Shown in pieces: positions 1 to 11,560 of a DNA stretch of 64,000 nt. A model generated the notes under the pieces. The model was given only the letters and a program-made list of their open reading frames with translations. It had not been told where the DNA came from and made no database searches. Position 1 is the first letter of the stretch. Each line of letters begins with the position of its first letter. The stretch is from Eustoma russellianum (Eukaryota > Streptophyta > Magnoliopsida > Gentianales > Gentianaceae): assembly GCA_036186865.1 (NCBI GenBank), contig AP025062.1, positions 7,809,581 through 7,873,580 of the forward strand, in the 5' to 3' direction. The position numbers were made by a program, and so were the translations under genes.

Positions 1-94
1 CTCAAAAATGAAAATTATCCAAGAAAATATCCATGCTTGGTGAACATACTATTCAACCCCTCCCCCCTTCTAGTGTGCTCTAAGGGACCTAACA
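1..94 (+). repeat. 3' tail of E1 5' LTR
   Basis: These bases match the last part of the E1 3' LTR (about 8925-9011) and end in the same CCTAACA terminus, directly before the primer binding site. Confidence 0.93.
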
Positions 95-96
95 AT

Positions 97-108
97 TGGT
101 ATGAGAGC
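97..108 (+). promoter_or_regulatory. E1 primer binding site
   Basis: TGGTATGAGAGC differs by one base from TGGTATCAGAGC, the usual complement of the plant initiator tRNA-Met 3' end. It starts two bases after the LTR, where minus-strand DNA synthesis is primed. Confidence 0.9.
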
Positions 109-156
109 AAAATCTTGAGTATTTGAGTTCAAATAGCAAGATTTGATCTTTAAATT

Positions 157-2028
157 ATGGATTGCTTTAGTTATGATGATGCTAGTTCCCCAAGTGGTGA
201 TGCCTCAAGAAGAAGGAGGCAAGATACACTTCTCCCTTTCATTTCTAGTGTCTATGTCAAGGTTCCTATGTTTGATCCTCTTAACTACCCACTATAGAAA
301 TCAAACATGGAAACATATCTTCGTTCGCGTGGGTATCATATATGGAGAGAGGTATCAAAAGGTTCCACCATTCCTTTTGATGTTGATGATCCTACTTCGG
401 AAGAGGAGTTGCAGTTTGCATAAATAGCAATGCCCTTGCTATTTTAAATAGCTCTCTTATCTCAAATGAGAGAGCTCAAATACAAGGTGTCCAATCCGCA
501 TATGAAGCTTGGACAAAGCTATAAATGATCCATGAAGGAACATCTCAAGTGAGGAAGGCCAAGAGAAGACAATTGATCAAACAATTCTATAACTTTAATG
601 TCCCTAAGGGTGAAAAGATCGAAGAGTCCATTCAAAGATTCACCAAACTTGTCAACCTTCTCATTGCGGTTGACAAGAAGATAGAGCAAGAGGATCTCAA
701 CCATTGCTTCCTAAATAGCTTAGGAAGAGAATGGAACGCAAAGGTGACGGCCATTGAGGAGTCCAAAGATCTTGAAAATATTACTTTGGACGAGCTCTAT
801 GGGAATCTCATTACTTATGAGATTCATCTTGATGTACAAGAGAAGAATGATCCCATCCGCAACTCATCAAAAGCCCTTGCATGCGAGTCAGAGGACTCGG
901 ATGATGAAGTCGGACTTCTTGTTAGAAGATCCCGACATTTTGCAAGAAATAATGAAGATGAAGCTAAGAGGTTCATCAAAGAAAACTTCTCCAAGGACAA
1001 AGTGAAGGACCAAGACAACAAATGCTATAAGTGTATGAAGTTTGGTCACTTCATGAAAGATTGTCGGGTGAAGAAGCGCAACTCAAAGACAAGAAGGCCA
1101 TCTACCAAAGGAAGAAGGCCTTACAAGCGGAAATAGCCTATTGGGAGAGCATTCTTTCCGGGTCCGAGAGCGACAACGGCGACAATGATGATCTTGCTCT
1201 CACGGGGGACGTTCATGATGATCTTGATGAGGAGTTCTACACACTAATTGCCATTGATGACGATATGGAGGTATGCAATATTTCATCTCACTATAGATTA
1301 ATTGATGAAAGAGATGATTTAGTGTAAGAAAATGATTTTTTTTAGATTTGAAATATAAACATGTCAAAAAGGATTTTAGAGCATGTTTAAATGAGTACAA
1401 TGACACCTTAGAAAATCACATTATATTACAACTTGAGCATGATATATTTTTGAGCATGCATGTGATTGCACTACAAGAGAAGCATGATTTGATGAAATCA
1501 TGTGCTCAAGCCCTTGAGGAAAAGAAAATTGACTCAAGGGTAATTGCTATAAAGGTAGATATTTTTAAGGATGCATCTAGGCCAAATATGAAAGCTAAAA
1601 TCAAACCTAGTGCCATGTATGCATTTAAGAATGGAAAACAAAGGGAACAAGCAAAAGTTGTCAAGGAGTCTAAAACCTCCTTAAAGAAACAACGGCACAT
1701 GCCTAGAGGAAAGGCGAACGCACCAAAGGTGTCAAAACCTTTGGTTCAAGTCGTGAAACAAAGATCTTCTTCAATTCCAAAGAAGGTCGTTCCTAAAAAA
1801 GAATCACGAAATGTGCCAACACACAAGCATACATATTCTCACAAACATACTCCTACATGTTTTTATTACAATAGAAAAGGTCATGTTGAAAGAGTATGTA
1901 GAGCTAAAAATAATAAGAATCTTGTGTGGTTGCCGAAAGGCGAAATGAAGGTAATTAACCTTCAACGACCCAAAACAAAAAGGGTACCAATATCATATGG
2001 TTCATTTGCAGGCCCTAGCACTCAATGA
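157..2028 (+). pseudogene. gag: E1 gag (broken): DUF4219/UBN2-type capsid with two CCHC knuckles
   Basis: This gene encodes the structural Gag protein of the virus-like particle. The ATG at 157 starts the same acidic and Arg-rich N-terminus as E4. The capsid part (525-800) carries the motif MIHEGTSQVRKAKR, shared with E4 and, in variant form, with C3. A first CCHC knuckle (CYKCMKFGHFMKDC) lies at about 1021-1062. A long charged region follows, then a second knuckle near 1855-1900 that has lost its second Cys (CFYYNRKGH). Breaks include TAG at 296-298 (a Trp codon in E4), a frameshift near 421, TAA at 522-524 (a Glu codon in E4), a frameshift near 1075 and stops near 1325-1345. The ORF closes at TGA 2026-2028 while the protease is already open in the +1 frame. 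Confidence 0.88.
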
Positions 2029-5000
2029 AGAAAGCGAAGACAAGAAGGTCAAATGGGTCGTGGATAGTGGGTGTTCCAACCATATGACGGGAGACAAAAG
2101 TCTCTTCCATAGACTCACTATGCAAGATGGAGGAGTTTTCCACTTTAGAGGTAGTAAAAGCCAAATCAAAGGAAACGGTATTGTGGGTAACAATTTTTTC
2201 TCTCTTAGTGATGTCTTATATGTTGTAGCACTAAAGTTTAACTTGATAAGTTTTTGTCAACTATGTGATGCTAATTATGAGGTAACGTTTTGAAAACAAA
2301 GTGTGTTGTGAAAAAGGGTAATTATATCTTATTTGAGGCTTTGCGTTTCAAAAATATTTACAAACTTAGCATCAATGATTTGGTTTCTCAAAATGTATCT
2401 TGCTTAGCTGCTAAGAATGATTTGACGCAACTATGGCATAGACGTCTCGGACATGTATATTTCAAAACATTTAAATTTATTTGCGAAAATGATAAAGTCC
2501 GAGGCCTTCCAAAACTGAGTTTCGAAAACCATGACTTATGTGACACTTGTCAAAAGACGAAACTTGTGAAAACAAGCTTCAAACCCAAGACAAATATATC
2601 CACCTCCAAACTCCTACAATTGCTTCATATGGATTAGTATGGGGATGTTGGAACAAAAAGTTTGGGTGATAAACATTATACCTTCGTGGTAGTAGATGAC
2701 TATACTCATTATAAATGGGTGATGTTTCTTGCTATAAAAAATGATGCATGTAGTGAGTTTATGAATTTAAGTAGACGATTGGAAAATCACGTGGGTGACA
2801 CCATTAAAACCATCCGTAGTGATCGCAGTGGTGAGTTTGATGGTGATTTCGAAAGGTTTTGTGAATCCAAAAGATACTCACATGACCTTTCGGCACCTAG
2901 AACTCCACAACAAAATGGTGTGGTCAAACGAAAGAATAGAACTCTACAAGAAATGTGTAGAGCAATGTTAAATGAGTTCGGCTTGCCCAAATATTTTTGG
3001 GCCGAAGCGGTAAATGCCGCTTGCCATGTGATTAATCATGTATATTTGAGACCATACCTAAATGTGACACCTTATGAGCTTTGGAATAGTAAAGTTCCCA
3101 ACATTGGGTATTTCAAAGTGTTTGGTTGCAAGTGTTTCATACTTAATACCAAAGACACTTGGACAAACTTGACCTCAAAGCGGATGAAGGTATCTTTTAG
3201 GTTATGCCTCAAATGGTAAAGCATTTCGTGTTTTCAACAAAAGGAGTCAAAAGGTGGAAGAATCAATCCATGTTAAGTTTATTGAGTCACTTAGTGACAA
3301 ACCTAAACTTAATGAGGATTGTGAAGAAAATAAAGATGTGACTCCTCAAGAAGATATTCTTGAGGATATTCCTATGGTAGCTCATCAACAAGAGATTGTT
3401 GATGAATCTCCAAATGGAAACATCTTTATTGATTTGAGAGTAGAACCTATTGAAGGTACTCCTCCACCTAGTGTGCATGAACTTAGTGAGTCAAATAGAA
3501 ATATTTATCATACTCATATTGTTGATACATAAAATGTAGAAAATGTATCGCATATTCCAGAAAATGAGTTTCATTTAAATGACGAAGTTTCGTCACTTCT
3601 GGAAAGTGATCATGATGAAGTTAGAGGAGATGTCTCCAACCTTCCTAGATCATTCAAGCATAAGAGTTCTCACCCACACGAGTTGGTCATCAGTGATTTG
3701 AATAGGGGTATCATGACACGAAGGCAATATAGAGAGAATGCATTTGTCTCTCTTATAGAGCCTAAAAATATCAAAGATGCACTTCTTGATGAAAATTAGA
3801 TCTTGGCTATGCAAGAAGAGTTAAATCAATTTGAGAGAAGTGATGTTTGGGAGTTGGTTCCCAACCCACATGATCATCCTATTATTGGTACGAAATGGGT
3901 ATTTCGTAACAAGATGGATGATCAAGGGAATGTCACTAGAAACAAGGCTAGATTAGTTGCTCAAGAATGCCGCCAAGAAGAAGGTATCGATTTTGATGAG
4001 ACATTTGCACGTGTAGCATGGCTTGAAGCTATTAGAATGTTATTGACATATGCTTGCTATTGAGATTTAAAACTTTACCAAATGGATGTTAAATCCACCT
4101 TCTTGAATGGTGTTATTGAAGAAGAAGTGTATGTTGCACAACCTCCCAGGTTTGAATGTCATGATTCACCACATCATGTTTTCAAACTTAAAAAGGCTCT
4201 TTATGGCCTTAAACAAGCTCCAAGGGCTTGGTACAAGAGGTTAAGTACTTTTCTTCTTAATAATGGATTCTCAAGGGGTAAAGTTGACACTACTTTGTTC
4301 ATAAAAGAACAAGGTAGAAATCAATTAATTGTACAAGTATATGTTGATGATATTATTTTTGGTGCTACTATGAATTGTCTTTATGAGCAATTTGCTAGTT
4401 TAATGCAAGATGAATTCGAGATGAGCATGATGGGAGAATTAAACTACTTCCTTGGATTACAAATCAAGCAAACCGAAGATGGCATGTATATTTCCCAAAC
4501 CAAATACATAAAGGACTTGCTCAAAAAGTACAATTTTGGTGAAGAAAGAGAAGTAAACACACCAATGAGCACAAGTGCCAAGCTTGACAAGGATGAGAAA
4601 TGAAAGCATGTCGAGGTAACCTTGTATTGTGGCATTGTAGGTAGTCTGCTTTACTTAACTGCAAGTACACCCGATATATTACATGCAGTGTATTTATGTG
4701 CTAGATTTCAAAGTGATCCTAGGGAAATGCATCTAATTGCGGTAAAACGTATTCTTAGATACCTTAGACGTACTTTGAAATTTGGCTATTTTATCCTAAA
4801 AATGTATGTTTTGATTTAAGAGGATATTGTGACTCTGATTATGCGGGGAGTCTTGTTGATAGAAAGAGCACATCCGGAACTTGTCAGTTTCTTGAAGATT
4901 GTCTTGTTTCTTGGTTTTTTAAGAAACAAAACAGTGTTTCTCATTCTACGGCGGAATCCGAATATGTGTTGGCCGCCTCTTGTTGTGCACAATTGTTATG

Positions 5001-5282
5001 GATGACAAACACTTTAAATTATTATAACATTCACTTCTCCAAAGTGTCTATTTTGTATGATAACATGTCTGCTATCAATATGGCACAAAATCCCGTCCAA
5101 CATAGTCGACTAAGTACATTGAAGTGAGATATCATTTCATCTGTGATTGTGTTTAAAAGAACTTGGTTAGTGTGGAATTTGTTCCTACACGTGACCAATT
5201 AGCAGACATATTCACGAAACCCTTACCTAATGATGTATTTGCATCAATAAGAAGTAGGTTGGAGTTGCTCAACATGGGTTAA
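1997..5282 (+). pseudogene. pol: E1 pol (broken): protease, integrase, reverse transcriptase, RNase H
   Basis: Copia-order polyprotein remnant. The aspartic protease centre is VVDSGCSNHMTGD near 2058-2095. The integrase zinc region (LWHRRLGH ... CDTCQK) is at about 2430-2560, followed by the integrase core with VVVDDY, SDRSGEF and PQQNGV between 2690 and 2930. RVT_2 reverse transcriptase covers 3803-4600, with KARLVAQ, QMDVKSTFLNG and the catalytic YVDDI near 4338-4352. RNase H covers about 4820-5200 (DSDYAG, STAESEY), and the end is LADIFTKPLPND ... LLNMG with TAA at 5280-5282. Stops and frameshifts occur throughout, for example at 2284, near 2637, near 3190, 3532, 3799, 4063 and 4603. The integrase and reverse transcriptase signatures are clear despite the decay. 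Confidence 0.92.
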
Positions 5283-5344
5283 TAATAACCCATCTTGAGT
5301 TTTGAGCAAGAAAATTTTCAAAATTTTCAAAGTCAGTATACATA

Positions 5345-5620
5345 AGGCGCTTCATCACAGTTAGTTCAGGCGTTCAATGTAACATTAAGCCCCTGATGCT
5401 AAGGATGTCACTCATTCGAAGTGACATCAGGCGCCCTATGTTCCTTAACACAAGCAATTGAAGCTGGATTGAGCACTTCATCCAAAGTAGTTCACTTGTT
5501 CGAAGTGACATTAAGCGCTTAATCCAATCATCCATAACTGTTCCAAGTGACTTCAGGCGCTTCATCCTAGTTTATGAAGTCGTTCGAAGTCACATTAGGC
5601 ACCTAAACCCTAATTCTTCA
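5345..5620 (+). repeat. Palindromic motif array between E1 pol and env-like gene
   Basis: About six loose copies of a motif pairing GTTCGAAGTGACAT with TTAAGCGCTTAAT or CAGGCGC-like halves are spread over this stretch. Each half contains a palindrome (TTCGAA, AGCGCT, GGCGCC). The same motif class recurs in the E1 LTR (7640-8115) and at the same place in E4. Arrays of palindromic motifs in Sirevirus LTRs are established; this internal copy sits just upstream of the env-like gene. Confidence 0.8.
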
Positions 5621-5981
5621 TTGTCAATCTAGGCGTCTCTTCAGCTTTTTGGGCCAATCAAGAGTCATCAATTCCTGCCGCCATTCTCTTCCCCACGTCT
5701 AATCCCACATTTCCCACTCGTCTCCAAATTCCCAAACACCTTCCTCATCTTCCTCCTTCACTTTATCTTCCTCTCCAAACTTTTCATCTTCCCCATTAAC
5801 ATTACCACTCACTCTCTCTCTCCCTCTATCTTCCCCTATTAATCGTCCAGACCCTTCTGTTTCCCTCTCCTCCTTTAAATTCATCCTTCCCTTCACTTTA
5901 TTTCACTAAATCCACTCTAGTCACCTTCTTCACATATTTCCAAGTTCTTCTCTTCTCAAACATTCAATCAAACACACTCCA

Positions 5982-7322
5982 ATGGCATCCGCAGGTCCAT
6001 TTAAAAACGCCAAGCCAAAAATGCGAACAAACTGCTGGTGCTGTAGAACCGCACAAAATCAAGTCCATTCGTGAAAGGGCTCTCCAAAGAAAATTTTCCT
6101 TAGGTAAAGAATTTTGATTCTGGCATCAAAAATCCCCTCATCACGCGGTAATGGCATTCACGTGTCCATGTATTCACATATGCTCTATGAGAATAGAGTA
6201 GTAACAACAGGCCCGTAATTACTCTAAAATTGATTCGCCTCAGCGATTTCACTAAGACTCATAATGCGAATCAAGTCATTTTCGCTGCTGGAACATCAAG
6301 GCTGGACCTCTCTTTGCTCCAAACTTGCCATGGAAGAATTTTCTAAAAATCACACCAAGCTTTTCTATGCCAACATGTGGATTACTCCACAATCTGAGTC
6401 TCGACCATTTTCCCTGCACACTGTCATTGTGGGTACACCCCTAAGCTTTTCTATACAAGAAATCTGTGATGTTCTTAGAATAAAAAATGAGGGGTTGAGT
6501 GAATTCTCCGTATTTGACTGGAATAGTAAATACGGAGTTCGTGAGCAGAATGTGAAATTTGATTTGAGGCACTTCCCCTCTAAGAAGACTTAAAATATGT
6601 CCCTGGTTGATCGCATTTTGCTGGCAGTAGTAACTTACTGTGTCAATGGCAAGTCCACTAGAAATCCAACAACATATATTTCTATTTCACCTATCGTATC
6701 AAACATGAGACCCAGCTAAATTTTGCATGGATCATGGTTGAAGTCATGATGGCTACTCTCAGGAAGGGATCAAAAGCCTTACCTTTTGCAAATATCGTCA
6801 CCATTCTACTTAAGTCCAAAGTTATCACCATTCCTGATAAAAATCTGACAAAGGTGGCTAAAACAGACTACTACGACAACTTCAACATTGCTCAAGCCGT
6901 TGACTCACAGAGAAGGAAGGCTACCACAATTTCTGATATTGCGGATGAGGTCGATGAAGGACCTCAAGATGGTGAAGAAAAACCACTGATCCCGAGTTGC
7001 TCTCCACTATTCAGCAAATGCAGCACACCACTCAGCAATTAGAGCTTCGTGATGCTGAGCATATAGCTCGACATTCTCACAATGATTACCGCAATACTGT
7101 ACTCAAAACTGTGATCACGCAAGCTGTACCCTGGTTTAAATTTCCCTCTCATTTTGATGATTTAGGGGGAGGAACAAGTGGTACTGGTGGTGCTGGGAAC
7201 TAGCAACATTGAAAGTGCCAGTGGTACTGACAGAATGGGTGGCTTTACAGACTTTGCAGCTGAGACTTTGGTTTTGGTGGCTTTACGTCTGGTGGTGGAG
7301 ATACTTGTGCAGGGGATGTTTA
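5982..7322 (+). pseudogene. E1 env-like / putative plant transposon protein (broken)
   Basis: This is the extra gene that Sireviruses often carry after pol. The role of such env-like proteins is unproven. The ATG at 5982 starts MASAGPFKN, matching the E4 copy. The best preserved part is 6264-6590 (LEHQGWTSL, LFYANMWITPQ, FSIQEICDVLRI), followed by the LRKGSKALPFANIVTILLKS segment near 6755-6810. The C-terminus is Gly-rich (7165-7320). Breaks include frameshifts near 6030-6250, TAA at 6591-6593 where E4 has a Gln codon, and shifts near 6680 and 7000. I see no clear signal peptide, and the decay prevents a judgement on membrane segments. It may simply be the transposon-protein domain family rather than a true envelope. 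Confidence 0.75.
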
Positions 7323-7569
7323 AACAACAATGATGTTATGTTTTTCTTAAATGATTTTTCAAACTTCCTTGTCTTGTATGATGTTTTTGCTTAATGTCTA
7401 CCATGTTCAAACATCAATGTGTTCTTTCATGAAAATTCTTGCTTATTGATGATTTTGTTACATGTGTTAGAAGGCATGATTCATCATTGCTACAATTAGG
7501 CATAAAGTGAGCGGAGCATAAGTTAAGGGAAAGCTAATTTAAAAAATTATGCATATTGTAAATCATCAA

Positions 7570-7581
7570 AAAGAGGGAGAA
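7570..7581 (+). promoter_or_regulatory. E1 polypurine tract
   Basis: AAAGAGGGAGAA lies immediately before the 3' LTR and would prime plus-strand DNA synthesis. A decayed second purine tract lies at about 7508-7532. Confidence 0.85.
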
Positions 7582-9011
7582 TGTTGGAATATGCTAGAGT
7601 TTTGATGATTTGCACAACTGGGACTTGGAACGCTTGATTAGGTGCTTTATTGTTGTATTTGAAGGTCAGTATACTTCGAACGCCTACATAAGGCGCCTCA
7701 TATGAAGTGTCTGGAAGCCAGTACACTTCGAACGCCTACATTAGACGCTTCATGTGAAAATGTTTGGATGCCCGTACACTTAGAACACCTACATTAGGCG
7801 CTTCATGTGTTGTGGTTGAATTCCAGTACACTTCAAACGTCTACATAGACGCTTCATATGTTTCTTCTAAGTCAAAGTACTTTTTCCCCCAAAATGGGCA
7901 CGTACATCAAGCTAATTTCTGATAAAAGTGAGAAATACTTCAAACAAGCATGAAGGCTGAGATTAGGCGCTTCATGTGACTTCGAATGCATTCAGTTGCC
8001 CACATAAGGCGCTTTATGTGACATCGAACGACTGTTCAATTTCATATAAAGCATTCCATGCCACATTGAACGCCTGTTCAATAAACAGATTAGGCGCCTC
8101 ATGTGACCAACGTTACAAAGTCTGATGCTTTACTTTCTAACACTATTTGACTCTTTGTACCCTCTCTTTTAGTGCTATTTTCACAGGTCCTTTTTCTTTC
8201 TTGAAAGGATGGTCTTTCTTCTTTGAGCTTTCAAGAATATACTTCTCCATGAAGATTGCTACCAGCCAAGAGAAGTTCTCCAATGAAGTAGACATGCCAT
8301 CACAAGAAGATAAAGCCCATTATTAGCTATGAGATGATTTCAAATGGGAAGAAATTCAAAGAGAAATAAAGAAGGGTTCACCTCTTTCTTCTTCAACTTT
8401 CTACCATTCAAGCTCTCAAGTTTTCTCTCAAAGTTCAAGCTCTCAAAATAGTTATAAACATTGTATATTTTACTTTATTGTTGAGAGTTGTGTTTGTAAG
8501 AAGAAGAAGAGTCTTCTATTGGTGAGTAAAGATTGTGAGAGGTGAAGTACATTGTTGGTCAAGAAGCAAGGGTGCTTTTTGATTGAGAAATCTAGACCTT
8601 GGATGGTTACTTGATAGTGATGTGGTGCACTATACTCCCTACAAGATTTCTTTGAGGGCAAAGAAAACCTTTGGAGGCTAGACTTCAAGGGGTTAGGTTT
8701 CTTGGTTGTGGTCTAGGCGTGTGACCTAGTTATTTGTTGGATTTTGTTTCTTTGATTGTCGTTTTCCCATAGAATAACAATCTCCCTCTCAAAATCCTTC
8801 TTGTGAAAATCAAGAAGGTAGAGGAGTAGAGTCATTTGACTTGAACCTCTATATATCTTTGTGTTCTTTAAGCTTCCGCAAAGTCTTTATTATTTTCAAG
8901 AACACACCCAAGTATTGGTTGCACTCAAAAATGAAAATTATCCAAGAAAATATCTATACTCGGTGAACACAATATTCAATCCCCCTTCCAATGTGTTCTA
9001 GGGACCTAACA
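7582..9011 (+). repeat. E1 3' LTR (1430 bp)
   Basis: It begins TGTTGGAATATG after the polypurine tract and ends CCTAACA, the same end as the LTR piece at 1-94. Inverted, it matches both LTR copies of E4. It holds no gene; open frames here are short and not conserved as proteins. Confidence 0.95.
7640..8115 (+). repeat. Palindromic motif array in E1 LTR
   Basis: About seven copies of a motif built from CACTTCGAACGCCTACAT and TAGGCGCTTCATGTG, spaced roughly 50-80 bp apart, for example near 7670, 7725, 7785, 7830, 7965, 8010 and 8070. The halves are partly inverted repeats of each other (AGGCG ... CGCCT). Sirevirus LTRs are known to carry such arrays as candidate cis-regulatory modules. Confidence 0.85.
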
Positions 9012-9342
9012 AGGTCCGCTTTCTTTTTGTCTGGTCAACTGAATGAGAATAGTTAGCCATATTAGAGTTTTTACGGGTTTTTATATGTTGTGAACGTTTG
9101 TTATACTTTGCTCAGTATTTTGTGTATTTAGGTCTACATACACAAAAAGACCTGAATAAACAAAATAATGTTCAGAAAATACATACAAATATACAAACTC
9201 GAAGTTAACAAAAGAAGTATTTTCTTCGGTTCACATAACAGATAAAACCCCAAATAATGTGGAAAGAGCTCCACCATAGATATTTGCTTGGGAATTTTGA
9301 AACAGATCAGGATGACTTTGATAGCAGTTGGGGAGGACACAA
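9012..9342. other. Host flank between E1 and CACTA element, no gene seen
   Basis: These 331 bp of AT-rich DNA join directly to 19263 onward if the CACTA element is removed. I recognise no coding segment or repeat, and the minus-strand open frame here matches no family I know. Confidence 0.6.
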
Positions 9343-9355
9343 CACCACAAAAAAA
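9343..9355 (+). repeat. CACTA element left terminal inverted repeat
   Basis: CACCACAAAAAAA, preceded by the target duplication CAA at 9340-9342. The canonical CACTA terminus reads CACTACAAAAA, so the fourth base is changed from T to C on both ends. Confidence 0.93.
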
Positions 9356-9360
9356 GAGAT

Positions 9361-9760
9361 AGCGACAGACAAAAATCGTCACAATTTCATCGCTAAAGGC
9401 ATATAGCGACGAATTTGCGACGAAATCTGTAGGTCGTTATACGGCTTATCGCAAAGTGATTTTCGTCGGCGAAGCGTCGCTAGATTGCGACAAGAAAAGG
9501 CTCATCGGCAGTTCGTTGCACAATTGCGACGAAAATCTGTCAGGTCTGCAATCTGTTATTTCCGTCATCGTTTCGTCGGTATATCTTTTGTCGTCGCTAT
9601 TTTAAATTTTTGATTTTTTTATTTCCGGTCTGCGACATTTTTGTTTCGTCGCAGGTTTTCGTCGGTATATCTTTTGTCGTCGCTATTTTAAAATTTTTGA
9701 TTTTTTTTTATTTCAGGTCTGCGACATTTTTGTTTCAGCGTAGGTTCGTCGCTATTAAAT
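9361..9760. repeat. CACTA left subterminal repeat region
   Basis: Dense copies of GCGACGAAAT/TTTCGTCGC in both orientations. A near-perfect tandem duplication of about 85-90 bp starts at TCGTCGGTATATCTTTTGTC near 9570 and again near 9660. Subterminal motifs of this kind bind the TNP1-type protein in characterised CACTA elements. A further internal cluster lies at 13812-13925. Confidence 0.88.
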
Positions 9761-10824
9761 AAATTAATATTAAATTTAAATATTAAATATTAAATATTCA
9801 TAATTTATTATAATATCAATATATTATTAATTAAATATTTATTATTATTATTTACTTTTTACAATATATTTTATTTTGTATATTAAATCATTTGTACGAA
9901 TATTATATAGAAATATGGCATTTGCGTATTGAAGTTCGTATAATTAAACAACGCAAACGAAATAGAATCCGTATAAATGTGAGATAAAATATAAAAAAAC
10001 AAAGAATATGTCAATACAATAAATAAAATTGTTTGTACGAAAAATTAAAAAATGAAATACTATGCAGAGAAAGATGGAGGGGGATCCTGCGGAGAAGAGG
10101 TGACCATCAGGAGGGCGAGGCTGAGGCTGCGAGGAGCTGGAATTGAAAGAGATGATGAGATGCGATAGCTGCAAGATTGCTGGTTCGTCGCCTGCTGCAC
10201 CTGCATCTTCTGCTGCTGCGCCTGCTGAACCGCCTTCTGAACTGACTGCTGCAGCGCCTGCTGGGTCTAAGTCAGCTGCGACCACAGTGCCTGTACACTC
10301 TCCTCAATGCTGCGCCCTGATGGTCTCCATCTCATGCTGCAGCGCCGTATGATCTGATTCTAGGCGCGAAAGTATCTCTGGCGTCGCAGAAGGCGCGGAG
10401 GTGCTGGCCTCAGAGGAAGCACCTTGATGCAGAACTTCGAGAAAGAATCGCGGCGCTGCTGATCCAACTCCGTACACCTCCCTCTTCTTCTTATTCTGAG
10501 GGCCGATGGTCCGAACCGCAACCCAATAAGCACGGTTCTTGTCGGCCTCTTCTCCCCTATGTGCGAGTAATCTGTTGTACTCGTCCTAAAATGAGAATAA
10601 GAATTGTTAGAGTTTATGGTTTAGAAATAAAACAAATTAAGGAAAAAACAAATGATATCGTAGTCTACTTACACTGATGTCGCGGGGCCTTGGCCGTGAT
10701 CTAGTCCTCTGTTCCGTCGGAGGCTTTCTTACAATGCGTCTTGTAGAAGAGATCGTAGGAGGCTGACCACCCCCCGTCTCCTCGTGCTGAAAGAAATGAA
10801 ATAAAATATGTTAGTGAAATCCAG

Positions 10825-10900
10825 AATTTTAAAAATTTCGGCATGACCTATTTGTTTATCGGAGGTATCCCAGCCTTAAAGGCCTCTCCCAAGTCAAATC
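10825..10900. repeat. Intron repeat block, copy 1
   Basis: About 76 bp built around TTTCGGCATGACCTATTTGT and GGCCTCTCC, repeated at 12596-12670 within another intron of the same gene. Confidence 0.85.
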
Positions 10901-11001
10901 AAAAATAAAAAGAAAAAGGCAAATGAACACATATACTACTTAATTAACCATATACGAATACCAAAAAAACAACAGAGCAACATAAAAAATCATGAATCTA
11001 A

Positions 11002-11472
11002 GGTGGCGTTTGGTTGGGGGAATGAGAATGAGGGGAATGGGTTTGGAGGCCTCCAAACCCATTCCGGCTGTTTGCTTGGAGTAAATGGAGGAATGGATTT
11101 TATTTTGATATCCAACTATTTGGTAATAGATATCGTTTTTTGATATATTAGGCCCCCCTTATCTATCAAATGTGGGAATGGGGGAATGGGGAGCCGCCAA
11201 GTCAACGTCGGTCAACAACGCCGGGCCACTGCCGCCGGCCGCCGTCCACCGCCACCCACGCTTGCTGCCAGGTCCACCGCGGGTCCGCCGCCGCCGGTGA
11301 CCATCGGTCCGCTGCAGCCGGCGACCACTATTCCACCGGGTCACTAGTCTCATTCCCACTTTAATTACCAAATAATTATCACTTTAACCCCAAACTCATA
11401 TCCTCCAACCCATTCCCTATCATACCCATTTCGATTCTAATTCCGATTCCCAAGTGTCAACCAAACGCCACC
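11002..11472. mobile_element. PIF/Harbinger-type MITE (471 bp) nested in CACTA element
   Basis: Terminal inverted repeats GGTGGCGTTTGGTTG (11002-11016) and CAACCAAACGCCACC (11458-11472) are perfect over 15 bp. A 3-bp duplication TAA flanks the copy (10999-11001, 11473-11475). A TWA duplication with GTTTGGTT-type ends is typical of Tourist-like elements. The interior is GC-rich with no transposase. It lies in an intron of the TNP1-like gene. Confidence 0.9.
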
Positions 11473-11560
11473 TAAATAATCCACTTAAGTCAATGAACCT
11501 AAATAATCCACTTAAGTCAATGAATCTAAATAATCCAATGAGATCATGAATCTAATAATC
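11473..11560. repeat. Short tandem repeat next to MITE
   Basis: A unit of about 27 bp (CTAAATAATCCACTTAAGTC plus AATGAAC) occurs twice nearly intact and twice more in decayed form. A related piece (ATCATGAATCTAA) lies on the other side of the MITE. Confidence 0.8.

Larger units (their letters stand above)
1..9011 (+). mobile_element. E1: Ty1/copia Sirevirus-type LTR retrotransposon, 5' end cut by window
   Basis: The element runs from the tail of a 5' LTR (1-94) through a tRNA-Met-type primer site, gag, protease, integrase, reverse transcriptase and RNase H, an env-like gene, a polypurine tract and a full 3' LTR. Copia order (integrase before reverse transcriptase), a gag with two zinc knuckles, an env-like gene after pol and purine-rich tracts before the 3' LTR match the Sirevirus lineage. 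The internal region (95-7581, 7487 bp) has the same length as that of minus-strand copy E4 (21496-28982), and the two align throughout, so they are one family. All genes are broken by stops and frameshifts, so the copy is inactive. The base pairs after the LTR are AGGTC; the matching left target site lies outside the window. Confidence 0.95.

Noticed and set aside
5699..5896. Arg/Glu/Gly-rich minus-strand frame in E1
   Set aside because: It is a shadow of a pyrimidine-rich leader upstream of the env-like gene, antisense to the element.
9134..9382. 82-codon minus-strand frame as a host gene exon
   Set aside because: It is AT-driven and hydrophobic, has no recognisable family, and runs into the CACTA terminus.
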